This document shows, one piece after another, positions 9,959-19,126 of a stretch of DNA of 64,000 nucleotides (position 1 is its first letter; each line of letters begins with the position of its first letter). The notes under the pieces were generated by a model, which saw nothing but the letters and a program-made list of their open reading frames with translations, was not told the DNA's origin and made no database searches. Source of the stretch: Doryteuthis pealeii. Its lineage: Eukaryota > Mollusca > Cephalopoda > Myopsida > Loliginidae. The stretch is from the NCBI GenBank assembly GCA_023376005.1, contig CM042142.1, forward strand, positions 56,063,759 through 56,127,758. The letters run 5' to 3'. Made by a program: the position numbers and the translations under genes.

Positions 9959-10095
9959 GTGTCCAATTACGACAAGAAAGTTCCCGAGTCCGACAAGAAA
10001 TACCTGAAGAAGGCCGGAGGGCATATCGGCCGAAACGTTGTACAAATAACAATGAAGATGGGGACAATAGTCCGAATAATGCAGATAATACTAAT
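9959..10095 (+). mobile_element. SINE-F 3' part, inverted relative to neighbour
   Basis: The plus-strand sequence repeats the 3' part of the adjacent minus-strand F copy almost exactly. The two form an inverted repeat of ~130-bp arms around the tRNA-like head. Confidence 0.65.
10004..10042 (+). ncRNA. Hammerhead-ribozyme-like motif in SINE-F
   Basis: CTGAAGA is followed by a helix (GGCCG pairing with CGGCC) and then GAAA, in the order of a hammerhead core. Stem III would be very short and stem I pairing is poor, so activity is doubtful. The similar motif in the Penelope-like element at 21947 is better formed. Confidence 0.4.
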
Positions 10096-10605
10096 CTTCA
10101 AGCCTCATCTCAAACATTCAGAGAAATATTTTTTTAGCTAGATATATTAGGTCTAAGACCTGTAAGCTGTTCCTTATATTTCAACATTGGAATCCTTGAA
10201 TTTATTGGTTTTTCCATAGCACATTTACAATCCTTCCATAGCCTATATCTAGGATTTTTCCATATGTTCAACATTCTCCTAAAAGAGATTATCTTATTTC
10301 CGCTGAATATTCATAATCTTTCCACAATTCATCCAACCTTGCATTAAAAGAGTTCAAAGAATTCACTACTAATGGTGTTAGTTTATTCCTTGTTAATAAT
10401 TTTGTTTGAGTCCTTTATTTATAAAAAATGACTTGATTCAGCATTAAATGACCTGAAAAGGGTCAATATGCCGTAAAACATACCCACCAACCAAATTGAT
10501 CTTGTGTTGCATACTAATTGTGTGTAGGGGCTTAGGTAAATACATATATCACATGATAACTGAAGCCATTAAAAATGTTTTCAACATATCTACTAACTAC
10601 ACATA
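10096..10605. other. Mostly unassigned; one retroposon tail
   Basis: At 10441-10473 there is a stem-loop tail (GCATTAAATGACC...GGTCAATATGCCG) like that of C, with a fully paired inner stem. The rest is AT-rich and unassigned. Confidence 0.5.

Positions 10606-10667
<62 letters not shown>
10606..10667. repeat. (CA)n(TA)n microsatellite
   Basis: An uninterrupted CA run is followed by a TA run. Confidence 0.97.
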
Positions 10668-10671
<4 letters not shown>

Positions 10672-10726
10672 TTGTTGGTTGATGTTGAGTCCCTACATGC
10701 TTCTTTATAAATATATATAAATGTGC

Positions 10727-10841
10727 TGTTATAAGAAACGTTTTTGGTTACATAAGAAGCATCGGAAAATATAAGAGAAACAAAAAATATTTCCTCTTAT
10801 ATTTTCCGATCCTTCTAATGTAAAAAAAAAAAGTTCCTAAT

Positions 10842-10845
<4 letters not shown>
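10727..10845. mobile_element. MITE / foldback, ~55-bp arms
   Basis: The left arm TGTTATAAGAAAC...ATCGGAAAATATAAGAG is mirrored by the right arm ending TTCCTAATAACA, with a loop of only a few bases. A (TA)n tract follows directly on the right. Confidence 0.7.
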
Positions 10846-10880
<35 letters not shown>

Positions 10881-10942
10881 GTGTCTAATTGCCGCTTCAA
10901 CTTTTCTGTTGTAATAGCATTAGTAATTTACCTAAGAGTACT

Positions 10943-10989
<47 letters not shown>

Positions 10990-11079
10990 GATACATAGAG
11001 AGAATATTTGATATATAATTGAAATGATCACGACAAGCAAACTCGGCGAATACTGTGCGGAACACTGTACATCTCTCAT

Positions 11080-11126
<47 letters not shown>

Positions 11127-11379
11127 CACCGTGGCGAGACTAAACAGCTATTTCTAGCCAAGAGTGAAACCTGATTGACGTTTCAGCAGTCCTACCTCTT
11201 CCCTCTTGGCTGTCCATAGCTGTTAGTTAAGAGGCGAACATTTCAACTGATGAATATATACATCGGTAGATGTATGTTACGATCACTTAAAGAACTCGTC
11301 TGTAAGCAACAGATGAGTAATGCCTTACGCTAAATGGTGAAAGTTTGTTAAAGTCATCTCTAGAGAGTTCTACTGGGTC

Positions 11380-11434
<55 letters not shown>
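10846..11434. repeat. Four (TA)n tracts separating short islands
   Basis: (TA)n lies at about 10846-10879, 10946-10986, 11082-11124 and 11382-11434. Between them are unique-looking islands of about 65, 95 and 255 bp. The last contains GACGTTTCAGCAGTCC and a local inverted repeat around AGCCAAGAGTG/CTCTTGGCTG. The islands are probably small elements inserted into TA repeats, but I could not assign them. Confidence 0.6.
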
Positions 11435-11439
<5 letters not shown>

Positions 11440-11679
11440 AATAGAGAATAAATGAGAAAAGTATTAGCATGAAAAGGTGCTCAATGCTAATAAAGCAGAG
11501 CAGATTTATAATCAATAGTAATGGTATTATGGATGATTTGGACTCATAACTTTAAGTTTCATTGTTATGCAATCCTCAGATGAGTCAAATGGTTGAGATC
11601 TTAAAAACCATTAGTTTTTTAGCGTTTATATATATATCAATTGAAATGAGTATGTCTTCAAAGCTATGAATAAATAAAT

Positions 11680-11790
11680 AGTATAGCTCTTTAGCCTTGG
11701 TAACTGATCTAGAAAGAAAACTGAAACCAGCTGTACTCTACTTAAATATTAACCTTATGTCATATTTTGCCCATGGCAGGGAGATTGGGT
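11680..11790 (+). mobile_element. SINE-A 3' fragment
   Basis: The blocks GCTCTTTAGCCTTGG, AACTGAAACCAGCTGTACTC and the 3' end near TGCCCATGGCAGG match SINE-A. The 245 bases to the left are unassigned. Confidence 0.6.
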
Positions 11791-11854
11791 AAATAATAGT
11801 TCAAAATCAGGATCATTGTTTTCCATTTTGCCATTTCATTTTCTTTTTTCCTAG

Positions 11855-11938
11855 TAGATCAATAAATAAATAAATAAATAATTTATCAGTCAAGAGTGGT
11901 TCCCCTTTGTTTATGTTAGACTTATAGGAAATAACTAT
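11855..11938. mobile_element. Half copy of the 8911-9095 MITE
   Basis: (AATA)n followed by TTTATCAGTCAAGAGTGG and GACTTATAGGAAATAAC reproduces the right arm only. Confidence 0.7.
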
Positions 11939-12029
11939 GAATTGTCAGATACAGTGTTACCTTGACTTCTGAGTGTAATCTTTTTGTGTTCTTATTTAGT
12001 ATCTTTACTCTTTCTTATATCTACATATT

Positions 12030-12110
12030 AATTACTTGTGTTTTTTAATTGTAATTTTATGTGTTTAATTGCCACACCCTCTTGTTGAAGATGAAATGCA
12101 AAAACGTAAT
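12030..12110 (-). mobile_element. Repeat H end fragment
   Basis: ATTACTTGTGTTTTTTAATTG and CACACCCTCTTGTTGAAGATG followed by AAATGC match the end of family H. Confidence 0.45.
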
Positions 12111-12164
12111 TCATTCTGCTTGTTACTTAATTCCCTTGTTTATCAAATCCATGTGACCATTACA

Positions 12165-12515
12165 CCACGCATGACAAATTGGTCGGGTTTCAATCCCAGT
12201 CTGAAACAACCTGCATGTCTAGTCGTACTGGTTAGATGTAATACATTGAAACAGGACTGTATGTTGATGACAATACATATGCTGGTGCGTTGAGCTCTCT
12301 GGAAATGGAATCTTTCTGCTGGCCTGTAACTACGCTAAATTGCATAGCTCTCCTAAAACAGATTGAGCTCTCTAAGTGGCCTAATATGTTTATATCAGCA
12401 AATTCTCTTTCTCAAAGTAGGTCATGTAGAAGGAGAGGAGGTAAGAACTCTGATGATAAATCGGTCGAGTTTTTATCCTGGCCTGACACAACCTGGACGG
12501 TATGTGGATGACACA
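12165..12515 (+). mobile_element. Two B-box-bearing SINE-like fragments
   Basis: GGTCGGGTTTCAATCCCAG (about 12180) and CGGTCGAGTTTTTATCCTGG (about 12462) are each followed by GACACAACCTG- or AACAACCTG-type sequence and TGTATGTTGATGAC or TATGTGGATGAC. They look like two diverged copies of one tRNA-derived element. No full head is preserved. Confidence 0.35.
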
Positions 12516-12839
12516 CATATATATAATATAATATATAGATGAATGATATCAAGTGTTTCCTTGATAGGATTCAACCAAAATTGAGAACTCGAAAGTACAT
12601 ATAAAGGTTTGCGTATATATTTTTACACATACGGAGTATTATAAATAAATAAATGGATATATACCTTGTTTTGGATATATATTATATCAAAAACAAGGTA
12701 TATATACAGTTTTTATTTATATGTACATATATATATTCTAGATTCCACAGTCTCCTAAGCAGATCTCTTGTGACAAGTCTATAATAAATTCAGGATACAT
12801 ATGAGTTGTTTAATTCCTCCAAGCTTTTGGGTAACACCT

Positions 12840-12843
<4 letters not shown>

Positions 12844-12882
<39 letters not shown>
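12844..12882. repeat. (TA)n microsatellite
   Basis: Uninterrupted TA run. Confidence 0.97.
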
Positions 12883-12884
<2 letters not shown>

Positions 12885-12885
<1 letters not shown>

Positions 12886-13126
12886 CATTTCAGTCACGGA
12901 AGACTATGATAAAGTTTTTATGTGCCCCTGAATTTACAGCGCCCCTGTGACTGAAGTCCGATGTTTGAAAAACATTCTCGGCCACAGATTTTGCATTTGA
13001 AGGCTGTCCCTGAAGATGTTGATGTTCCGATGCTTTGTTGCCGCTGTTTTCTTCTGGACCTCTTAGTTTCATGGTGTTGTGTCAGGGTTGACTTCTGACA
13101 TGAACAGTCCTCTACGGACACAACAC

Positions 13127-13135
<9 letters not shown>
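12885..13135 (-). pseudogene. LINE-type C-terminal C2H2-like finger remnant
   Basis: Minus-strand translation gives RSRRKQRQQ followed by FKCKICGRECFSNIGLQSQ and GRCKFRGT. The CxxC...L pattern resembles the single zinc finger often found at the C-terminus of non-LTR retrotransposon polyproteins (CGRxCxSxIGLxSHxR). Here the expected first histidine is Q. No reverse transcriptase is attached. An unrelated finger protein is possible. Confidence 0.4.

Positions 13136-13172
<37 letters not shown>
13131..13172. repeat. (TA)n(CA)n microsatellite
   Basis: TA run followed by CA run. Confidence 0.97.
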
Positions 13173-13176
<4 letters not shown>

Positions 13177-13502
13177 ATTGCATAAGATTTAATGTTTTGA
13201 TCTGTGTATGTAGCCCTGCTGAAAACTAAATACATTTACATTTGTATAAACTAAGGTCAAAAATATTTGTAATGAATTATGTAATCAATAAACTAACCAC
13301 TGCCCTAGAAAAATGTGGTATGAGATAGACCCGAAATGAAATATTATATATATATAAGCATTACATTCTAATCCGAGGCATAGGGCCAGGGAATGACACT
13401 TTAATCCTTGACAGAGCATTTAAATATATTGTCCCTAGCCAAAAATGCCAATCCATATGTAAATAATCACATATTTTTGGGGGGTATTATGCTTATGTAT
13501 GT

Positions 13503-13503
13503 G

Positions 13504-13560
<57 letters not shown>
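13503..13560. repeat. (TA)n microsatellite
   Basis: TA run ending exactly at the 5' terminus of the Helitron-like element. Confidence 0.97.
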
Positions 13561-13563
<3 letters not shown>

Positions 13564-14175
13564 TATTATAATGGAGATTGTGTGTTTTTCTGTCTGTAAC
13601 CGAAACTAAATCACTACTCAAGTCACAATTCCCTTAGTAATTGACATCACATTCACCATGAATTTATCCTTATTTTAACCTCAATTATTATTAAAATTGT
13701 TTTACATTATTTATACTGTTAACCATATCTACATACTAACAACATTGTATATATACAACAAAATAGTTTACAGTGTGAACGGGAAGGCTAATTTGCATAT
13801 TGATATTAAAAATGTAATTTTAATAAATATATGCTTAGTATTATTGGTTTCTAACTGTTTGGTTTTATTTTAATGAATATAAGCAAAAAATCTCTTCAAT
13901 TAATCTTAAATGAAATCCATTAACAAAAAGATAAGTGTCATTTTATTCTTTACTTCCTATTTTAACTAAATACTTAAATTAGAAAAAATAACAATGAAAG
14001 ACAAGAGTGATGGAAGAGTAAATTTCAGTTGTTCTATTTTTCAATTATATCCCCCTCTGTTACAAATCTTTTTATCTGCATTCTTATTTAGTTTCATTAG
14101 CGTTTCTAATTTAATACGGTATTTCATTACATTAAAACTTAAATACTTGCACCCAGAGGGTGCATATATTTGCTA

Positions 14176-14176
<1 letters not shown>
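13561..14176 (+). mobile_element. Non-autonomous Helitron-like element (616 bp)
   Basis: It starts 5'-TCTTATTATAATGGAGATTG. Near the end is a hairpin (TGCACCC, loop AGA, GGGTGCA at 14148-14164), then eight bases, then the terminal CTAG (14173-14176). A TC start, a 3' hairpin, a CTRR end and insertion between A and T without target duplication are Helitron hallmarks. Here it sits between A and T inside (TA)n. There is no Rep/helicase gene. Related copies are at 26363, 27206 and 58955, with 5' fragments at 14632 and 46597. Confidence 0.78.

Positions 14177-14213
<37 letters not shown>
14175..14213. repeat. (TA)n microsatellite
   Basis: Continuation of the TA target beyond the Helitron 3' end. 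Confidence 0.95.
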
Positions 14214-14220
<7 letters not shown>

Positions 14221-14534
14221 TTCTACACTTACCCGTTTCAAACAAAATTTTCTTTTCATATTTTCAAAACATAAACTGTTAAAGATATTTTTTTAAACCA
14301 GGAAACTTAATCAATTTCGAATTTTTTTTTTTCTTGCATTACTCGTTTTTGAAAAATCAAAACGATTTGTCCTGAAGATAATCTCAGTTTGCATGCCTGA
14401 TATTTTGTTTCTATTTTATTCTTATTTTGCTTTATATTTAAAATTATTTTGAATAGAATATTCTATGCATGTAAGTGAAATTTGATTGAAACATGCAACA
14501 ACAAATTACAGTAATAAATTTCGTCCACACTAAA

Positions 14535-14536
<2 letters not shown>

Positions 14537-14576
<40 letters not shown>

Positions 14577-14600
14577 TTTCAATCATTTTTCAACATATGA

Positions 14601-14631
<31 letters not shown>
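14537..14631. repeat. (TA)n, then (CA)n(TA)n microsatellites
   Basis: TA run at 14537-14575 and a CA/TA compound run at about 14600-14631, separated by a short AT-rich spacer. The preceding 320 bases (14214-14536) are unassigned AT-rich DNA. Confidence 0.95.
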
Positions 14632-14632
<1 letters not shown>

Positions 14633-14830
14633 CTTCTATTGATAATGGAGATTCGCTTCCGGTTTTTGTCTGTAACAAAAACTACATCACTGCTTACGTC
14701 ACATTACCCCAAATCGTCAAAACCTAGACATAATACACTCAAAATTTGAACATGCAACATTAGACAGTCCTCATTGTTTTTTAAAACAAGTTTTAATAAA
14801 TACATGACTGGCATTGTATATATCTATATA
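14632..14830 (+). mobile_element. Helitron-like 5' portion
   Basis: It starts TCTTCTATTGATAATGGAG immediately after (TA)n. The block CTGTAACAAAAACTACATCAC is parallel to the element at 13561. The 3' end is not the hairpin/CTAG type and was not found. A 25-base block (CAAACTCGCTGACATTGAAT...) is repeated at about 14930 and 14980. Confidence 0.5.
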
Positions 14831-15005
14831 TAGTTTGTTTTATTTTAATACATATTTAAAGTTTACGTTTCAAATTGTTTTATTTTTTAATCCTTTAATG
14901 AATTTGATGATTTTACTTACTTAGGGTACAAACTCGCTGACATTGAATTTTTTACTCCCACCCCTCAGGCAATATGTTTCAAACTCGCTGACATTGAATT
15001 TTTTT

Positions 15006-15008
<3 letters not shown>

Positions 15009-15050
<42 letters not shown>
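15009..15050. repeat. (TA)n microsatellite
   Basis: TA run with one interruption. Confidence 0.95.
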
Positions 15051-15084
15051 GTTGGAAGTGGTTCAGATCCCACAAAATTATTCC

Positions 15085-15665
15085 GTTCAGAATGAGATTA
15101 GTTAGAACATTTTCAGTGGACAAGTTCAAGTACCTTGGTAGTAATATCTCATCCACAGAAGGCGATGTTAATGCACGCATAAGGAAGGCTCAGTATGTTA
15201 TAGACACATCAATAATATAGAAATCTGTTCTCACTGATAAGTTAAAGCGACAATTCTTCCGAGGCGTAGTTGTATCTGTGCAACTGTACGGCTGCACCAC
15301 TTGAACCATAACGCCAAAAGAATAATTTAGTTGTTGTACAAGAACGCTGCGTGCGGTCTTTAAAAATGTGGAAGCAACACCTCACAGAAAACAGCTATAC
15401 GACCACTTGCCCACGTTCGAGTAAGACGAACAAGACATGCTGGACACAACCGGAAAAGCAAGGACGAACTCTTAAGTGACGTTCTCCTATGAAAACCTGC
15501 ACATGGCCACGCCAGTGTGGGCCAACCAGCGAGGACCTACATCGATCAGCTCTTTGCAGATTCCAGATGTGGCGTGGAGGACCTTTCGGAGGCGATGACC
15601 GACAGGGATGGTTGGCGAGAGATTATCATGGATATCAGTGTTGCCGGTGAGACCTGATATGATGA
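15085..15665 (+). pseudogene. RTE-type LINE reverse transcriptase, C-terminal remnant
   Basis: Frame-broken translation gives FKYLGSNISSTEGDVNARI, then VVVSVQLYGCTT, KQLYDHLPTFE and a final HGHASVG-type segment. These are the conserved thumb and C-terminal blocks of the LINE family also seen at 44735, 52295 and 63436. Several stops and frameshifts are present. The 3' end is the (GAT)n-like tail near 15660. The clade assignment is by resemblance only. Confidence 0.75.
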
Positions 15666-15683
15666 TGGTGGTAAGTATATATT

Positions 15684-15935
15684 CATCCAACCCCTCCGCT
15701 ATGGGCAGGATGTGACACAAGGTCAGTTCGTAAGTAGAGTAATCTGGTTTAAATTCAGTTGTCCTTCTCCTAGTCTGGTTGCCTCATCAAGGATAAAGAA
15801 CAAAGTCTGTTCTACTGTTTACCAATATTTGTGGGGAAAACAGATTTCGTGCCTTTCCCAAGGCATTAACAGTCCATAATGATATTGATGCTTCTATTTA
15901 GGAAGAAGTGACATGTTCGAGTTATATTTCATTGT
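15684..15935 (-). mobile_element. SINE-A copy
   Basis: The 3' end (AACCCCTCCGC...GGCAGGATGTGACACAAGG) lies at the left and the body (CCTTTCCCAAGGCATTAAC) to the right. The head is lost beyond about 15900. Confidence 0.7.
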
Positions 15936-16144
15936 CATTCATATCCAGAGAATCCAGATTATTAAAAAAAATACGTTCAGCGTGAATGCAGTCCCCACAA
16001 ACTGATCATTCAGTTGCAAATTGGACTGAAAATTGCTTTATTATCTAAGAGTATTGCTCTAATAGAAATCGCGCTATGATGTACGGCTTTTTAGTGATTT
16101 CCAGCGAGATACATACAAACATAATGATAATATTATAATATATA

Positions 16145-16605
16145 GTACTTGCAGGATCTATGGATATACCACAGTATGATAATTTAATTATTACAACGTT
16201 TGATATGTTAACTTAAGAACTATTGTAAGATATGTTAAAAGTATAATAATCTCTCTCTCTCTCTCTCTCTCTCTTTTCATTATCGATTGAAATAGATTAG
16301 CGTTATCACTTCCATGCACTCATCCCTTTTCTCTCTTCCCCTACTCTTTTTCTTATTATATTTTCTGTGTAGCATGTCCTTTTTCTTTCCTTTTCTTTAT
16401 TATAAGAACGGAATGGTCCATTATTTAGCTGAGGTGACAACACTCATAAGAAATAACAATTAGGTGGATAAGCAACACAAGATAATTAGGATTTACATTT
16501 CTGCATTTCATCTTGGACGATTTTGGACTTATTTTTAACCAGAGGTATTGCAAGATGACAACGCTCGTACAATTAAGGAACACGAGTATTAATATATAGA
16601 TAGTA
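16145..16605 (+). mobile_element. Interspersed repeat H
   Basis: Starts TACTTGCAGGATCTATGG and has ACCACAGTATGATAATTTAA, a central (CT)n run (16252-16274) and a TTATTATATTTTCTGTGTAG block. It ends in GGAACACGAGTATTAATATA. Confidence 0.7.
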
Positions 16606-16619
16606 TGTTTGTATTTACC

Positions 16620-16870
16620 CAATCTATCCAACAAGAGGAGGAAGTGACACAATTTTTAAGCGGAGTAAAGTTGGTTTTCCTTCTGGTTGCCTTACCAAAG
16701 CTAAAGAACTCAGTCTGCCCTACTATTTACTCATAAACGGGAGTAGAACACATGGATTCACGCTTTCCCAATGTCTTTAGCACGAGATGAAGCACAAAAA
16801 GCTTCGTCCAGTATTTGAACTCGGGTCTCTAATTCCATTTCCTACGACGACAACCGTTATGCTAAGCGCA
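16620..16870 (-). mobile_element. SINE-A copy
   Basis: Minus-strand copy with GAAGTGACACAATTTTTAAG at the left and the decayed tRNA-like head (GTATTTGAACTCGGG, the reverse B box) near 16820. Confidence 0.72.
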
Positions 16871-16956
16871 TTTTAAATGTGTTGCTCTTATAAAGATCTT
16901 GCAATTTGGTGCCGTTTTTTAATACTGGGTCACAAACATAACGGAAATTTAGTAAA

Positions 16957-16959
<3 letters not shown>

Positions 16960-17020
<61 letters not shown>
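16960..17020. repeat. (TA)n(GA)n microsatellite
   Basis: TA run to about 17002, then GA run and a G run. Confidence 0.97.
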
Positions 17021-17039
17021 GGGGGGGACAAGGTAATAA

Positions 17040-17165
17040 GATTATTTGTCCTACGAGTAGGATTTGACACAAGTCACAAGCGTTGGGCATCCAGCGAGGA
17101 TTGAACTCACTATTCAGCTTTAGCAGATCTGCGAGACTAGTTTGCTAACCATTTCACCACGAACG
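17040..17165 (-). mobile_element. SINE-J head fragment
   Basis: On the minus strand: GTGAAATGGTTAGCAAAC (A-box-like), then AGTGAGTTCAATCCTCG (B box), then the block GACTTGTGTCAAATCC. The same arrangement heads the J copy at 49505-49792. Confidence 0.55.
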
Positions 17166-17264
17166 TACGCCTAGATCGGTGAAATGCATTGTAATCAAAT
17201 GCAAGAGATACGATGGGGCGTAGAAAAGGAGTTTAAGTAACTTGCAATTATTAAGTAAAAGCAA

Positions 17265-17500
17265 ATTTGGCGGAGTGGCCAATTGTCAGTATCAGCAGGA
17301 CAGCGAGGGAGTCTATCCCCTTTTCGCTAGCGCCAGACTAGAGAGATAGTTTATGTTGAGGTTGAGCACCACGCCTACCGTCAGCTCCCTCCTCTACTGC
17401 ACGGATCAGGATTACCATATCTGTGCTACTATTGCGCCGAGTTGGCGGGTGCCGATATCGAACCTGAAATCTTGTGGTTCCTAGGTCGGTTGTTCTTCCG
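17265..17500 (-). mobile_element. SINE-B copy
   Basis: GGCGGAGTGGCCAATTGTC, GAGGGAGTCTATCCCC and CGTCAGCTCCCTCCTCTACT match SINE-B. The right end carries the reverse B box (CCGATATCGAACCTG). Confidence 0.78.
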
Positions 17501-18160
17501 ACCGAGAGGAAGACTAAAGAGGAGAGAAAATATTAAGGACGGTAACTCTTGCTCGCACACACAAACACACAAGAAAAAAAAGAAGAAAAAAAACTCACGG
17601 GAGGAGAGAGAAAAAAATGAGGCGAAAAGAGAGAGAGGGGGGGGAGAGAGGTGGGAGAGGGGGTGGGTGAAAACTGTGTATACGGACAAAACTGCGTAAA
17701 ATAAATATGTACTGATGTTTGTGTATCCACGTGTTCTTCAAGTGTCACCAATTTTCCTTGATGTAACTCTCTGCCACGAGACTGCGAGCAGCTGTCAGTG
17801 CGAGGGATTCTCCTGCGTAGTGCGTGGAATTTTATGTCCGAACCACACACACCCACCCACGCTCATCATCAAAACCCCCTACCCCTCTTCCCTCCTCCGA
17901 CCTGACCTACTCGAATTCACCCCCCTGATCTCAACCATCTACCTTCCCATACTGACCCGCTTTTTTTTTTTCTTCTTCCGACCGCAGCCGGCAGCCAGCC
18001 ATTTACAAGACGGCATCTCCTTGCCATCCCAAACCCTTTCGATGGCGGCGGTGGCTGCTGCTGCTGCTGCTGTTGTTGCTGCTACTTAGTGTGTGTGTGT
18101 GTATGTATGTCTGTGTGTGAATGTCTGTGTGTATGTGTGTCTAACCTTCGCATTTATCGC
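17501..18160. other. GC-rich unassigned segment with CTG run
   Basis: This is the most GC- and CpG-rich unassigned DNA in the window. It holds a purine-rich tract (17570-17670), a segment with TGCCACGAGACTGCGAGCAG, a pyrimidine-rich tract and (CTG)n/(GTTG) near 18040-18090, then (GT)n. A plus-strand frame reads MAAVAAAAAAVVAAT and stops, which is only the CTG repeat. It could hold a promoter or 5' untranslated exon, but I see no firm signal. Confidence 0.3.
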
Positions 18161-18802
18161 CTGCTTGCGTTCAATGTTGATATTAAAACTATAAAACTCG
18201 TAACGGAAGCAAATAGATGAGGCGGGGAGTGGCTAGCCGCCTCTCTGATGATATGGGGTCAGGCAACACCCATTTGCAATTGAATAGGAGGAAAGGGTAA
18301 GGGGAGAAAAGGTGTTAGAAAGGCAACGAACTATGACGTTCTGCTGAATCAGGGCTTTTCACACCACAGCCTACAAAACGTAGGCAGGCACACGCACACA
18401 CTTGTCAGCTTCCCTGTGTCGAGGATTACAGTTGAAAGAACACCCCCTCCTAAACTTTTGAAATAAAAAGTTAAAAAAGAATTTGATTAAAAAACGTTTT
18501 ACTTCAGCTACATGACCACTATAGAGAAGTTGTTGTGCCATAAAACCACATTTATTCAACTGTAAAAATATCATTAAACATGCATGTCAAAAGTATGAGA
18601 CTCGCTTGCTGATGGAGCTTCAGATTTAGAATTCGAAGAAATTAATTCAGTTGATAATTGAAATAGAATTTATAATTAAACATGCTTTATGTATATATAA
18701 ACACATTTGTTTGTTTACTTAACCTCATACTGTCGTGTAGCAAGTCAATAAAAAGTGGGATATAAATAATTTTCAAAACAAACGAAGAATGTGGAAATGG
18801 CA
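18161..18802. other. Unassigned DNA
   Basis: No repeat is confidently matched except a terminal fragment of SINE-E (ACACATTTGTTTGTTTACTT, about 18704-18730) and a weak retroposon tail near 18525. Confidence 0.4.
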
Positions 18803-19104
18803 AGCTAGTGTAACGGTTAGACTTCGCCTGTCAGCTTGACAGTCGAGGTTTCGAGTCACACACGGAGCAATCTCCCATGTCTATAACGTTGCTGATGAGA
18901 CCTAATAGGTCGAAATGTACATTCAGGGATTGACATTTTCTCGATTTGTTTAGCCTTACATTTGAACATATATGCCCGCCTAAATTCATTGATTATTAAC
19001 AATTTTCAAAATTAGGTATGACTGCAATTAAGCACATATCCTCCAAAAATTGTCGGCTTAAAGCCATATAAAAATAAACACATTTATTTGTTTACTTAAC
19101 CTCA
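18803..19104 (+). mobile_element. SINE-E with hammerhead ribozyme
   Basis: The tRNA-like head has AGCTAGTGTAACGGTTAG as A box and GAGGTTTCGAGTC as B box (18807-18857). A hammerhead core follows at 18886-18928. The body (TTACATTTGAACATATATG...) and 3' part (AAGCACATATCCTCC, TTTGTTTACTTAACC) end at (TA)n. Partial copies are at 30190-30475 and 45770-46000. The layout recalls the hammerhead SINEs of schistosomes. Confidence 0.7.
18886..18928 (+). ncRNA. Type I hammerhead ribozyme motif (copy 1)
   Basis: The order is CTGATGA (18892-18898), stem II GACCTAATAGGTC (18899-18911), GAAA (18912-18915) and then ATGTACAT, a self-complementary short stem III, followed by the cleavage-site base and CAGG. 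Such a short palindromic stem III is typical of hammerheads that act as dimers. Stem I is imperfect in this copy. Confidence 0.65.
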
Positions 19105-19126
19105 TATATATATATATATATATATT
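19105..19126. repeat. (TA)n microsatellite
   Basis: Short TA run between SINE-E and the Penelope-like element. Confidence 0.9.

Noticed and set aside
11230..11270. CTGATGA at about 11244 as another hammerhead
   Set aside because: No GAAA after a paired stem II on either strand.
16857..17104. Frames with IYIYIY runs here and at many (TA)n tracts
   Set aside because: Microsatellite translation only.
17715..18089. 124-codon frame ending MAAVAAAAAAVVAAT
   Set aside because: The C-terminal part is a CTG repeat and the rest lacks any motif. No independent coding evidence.
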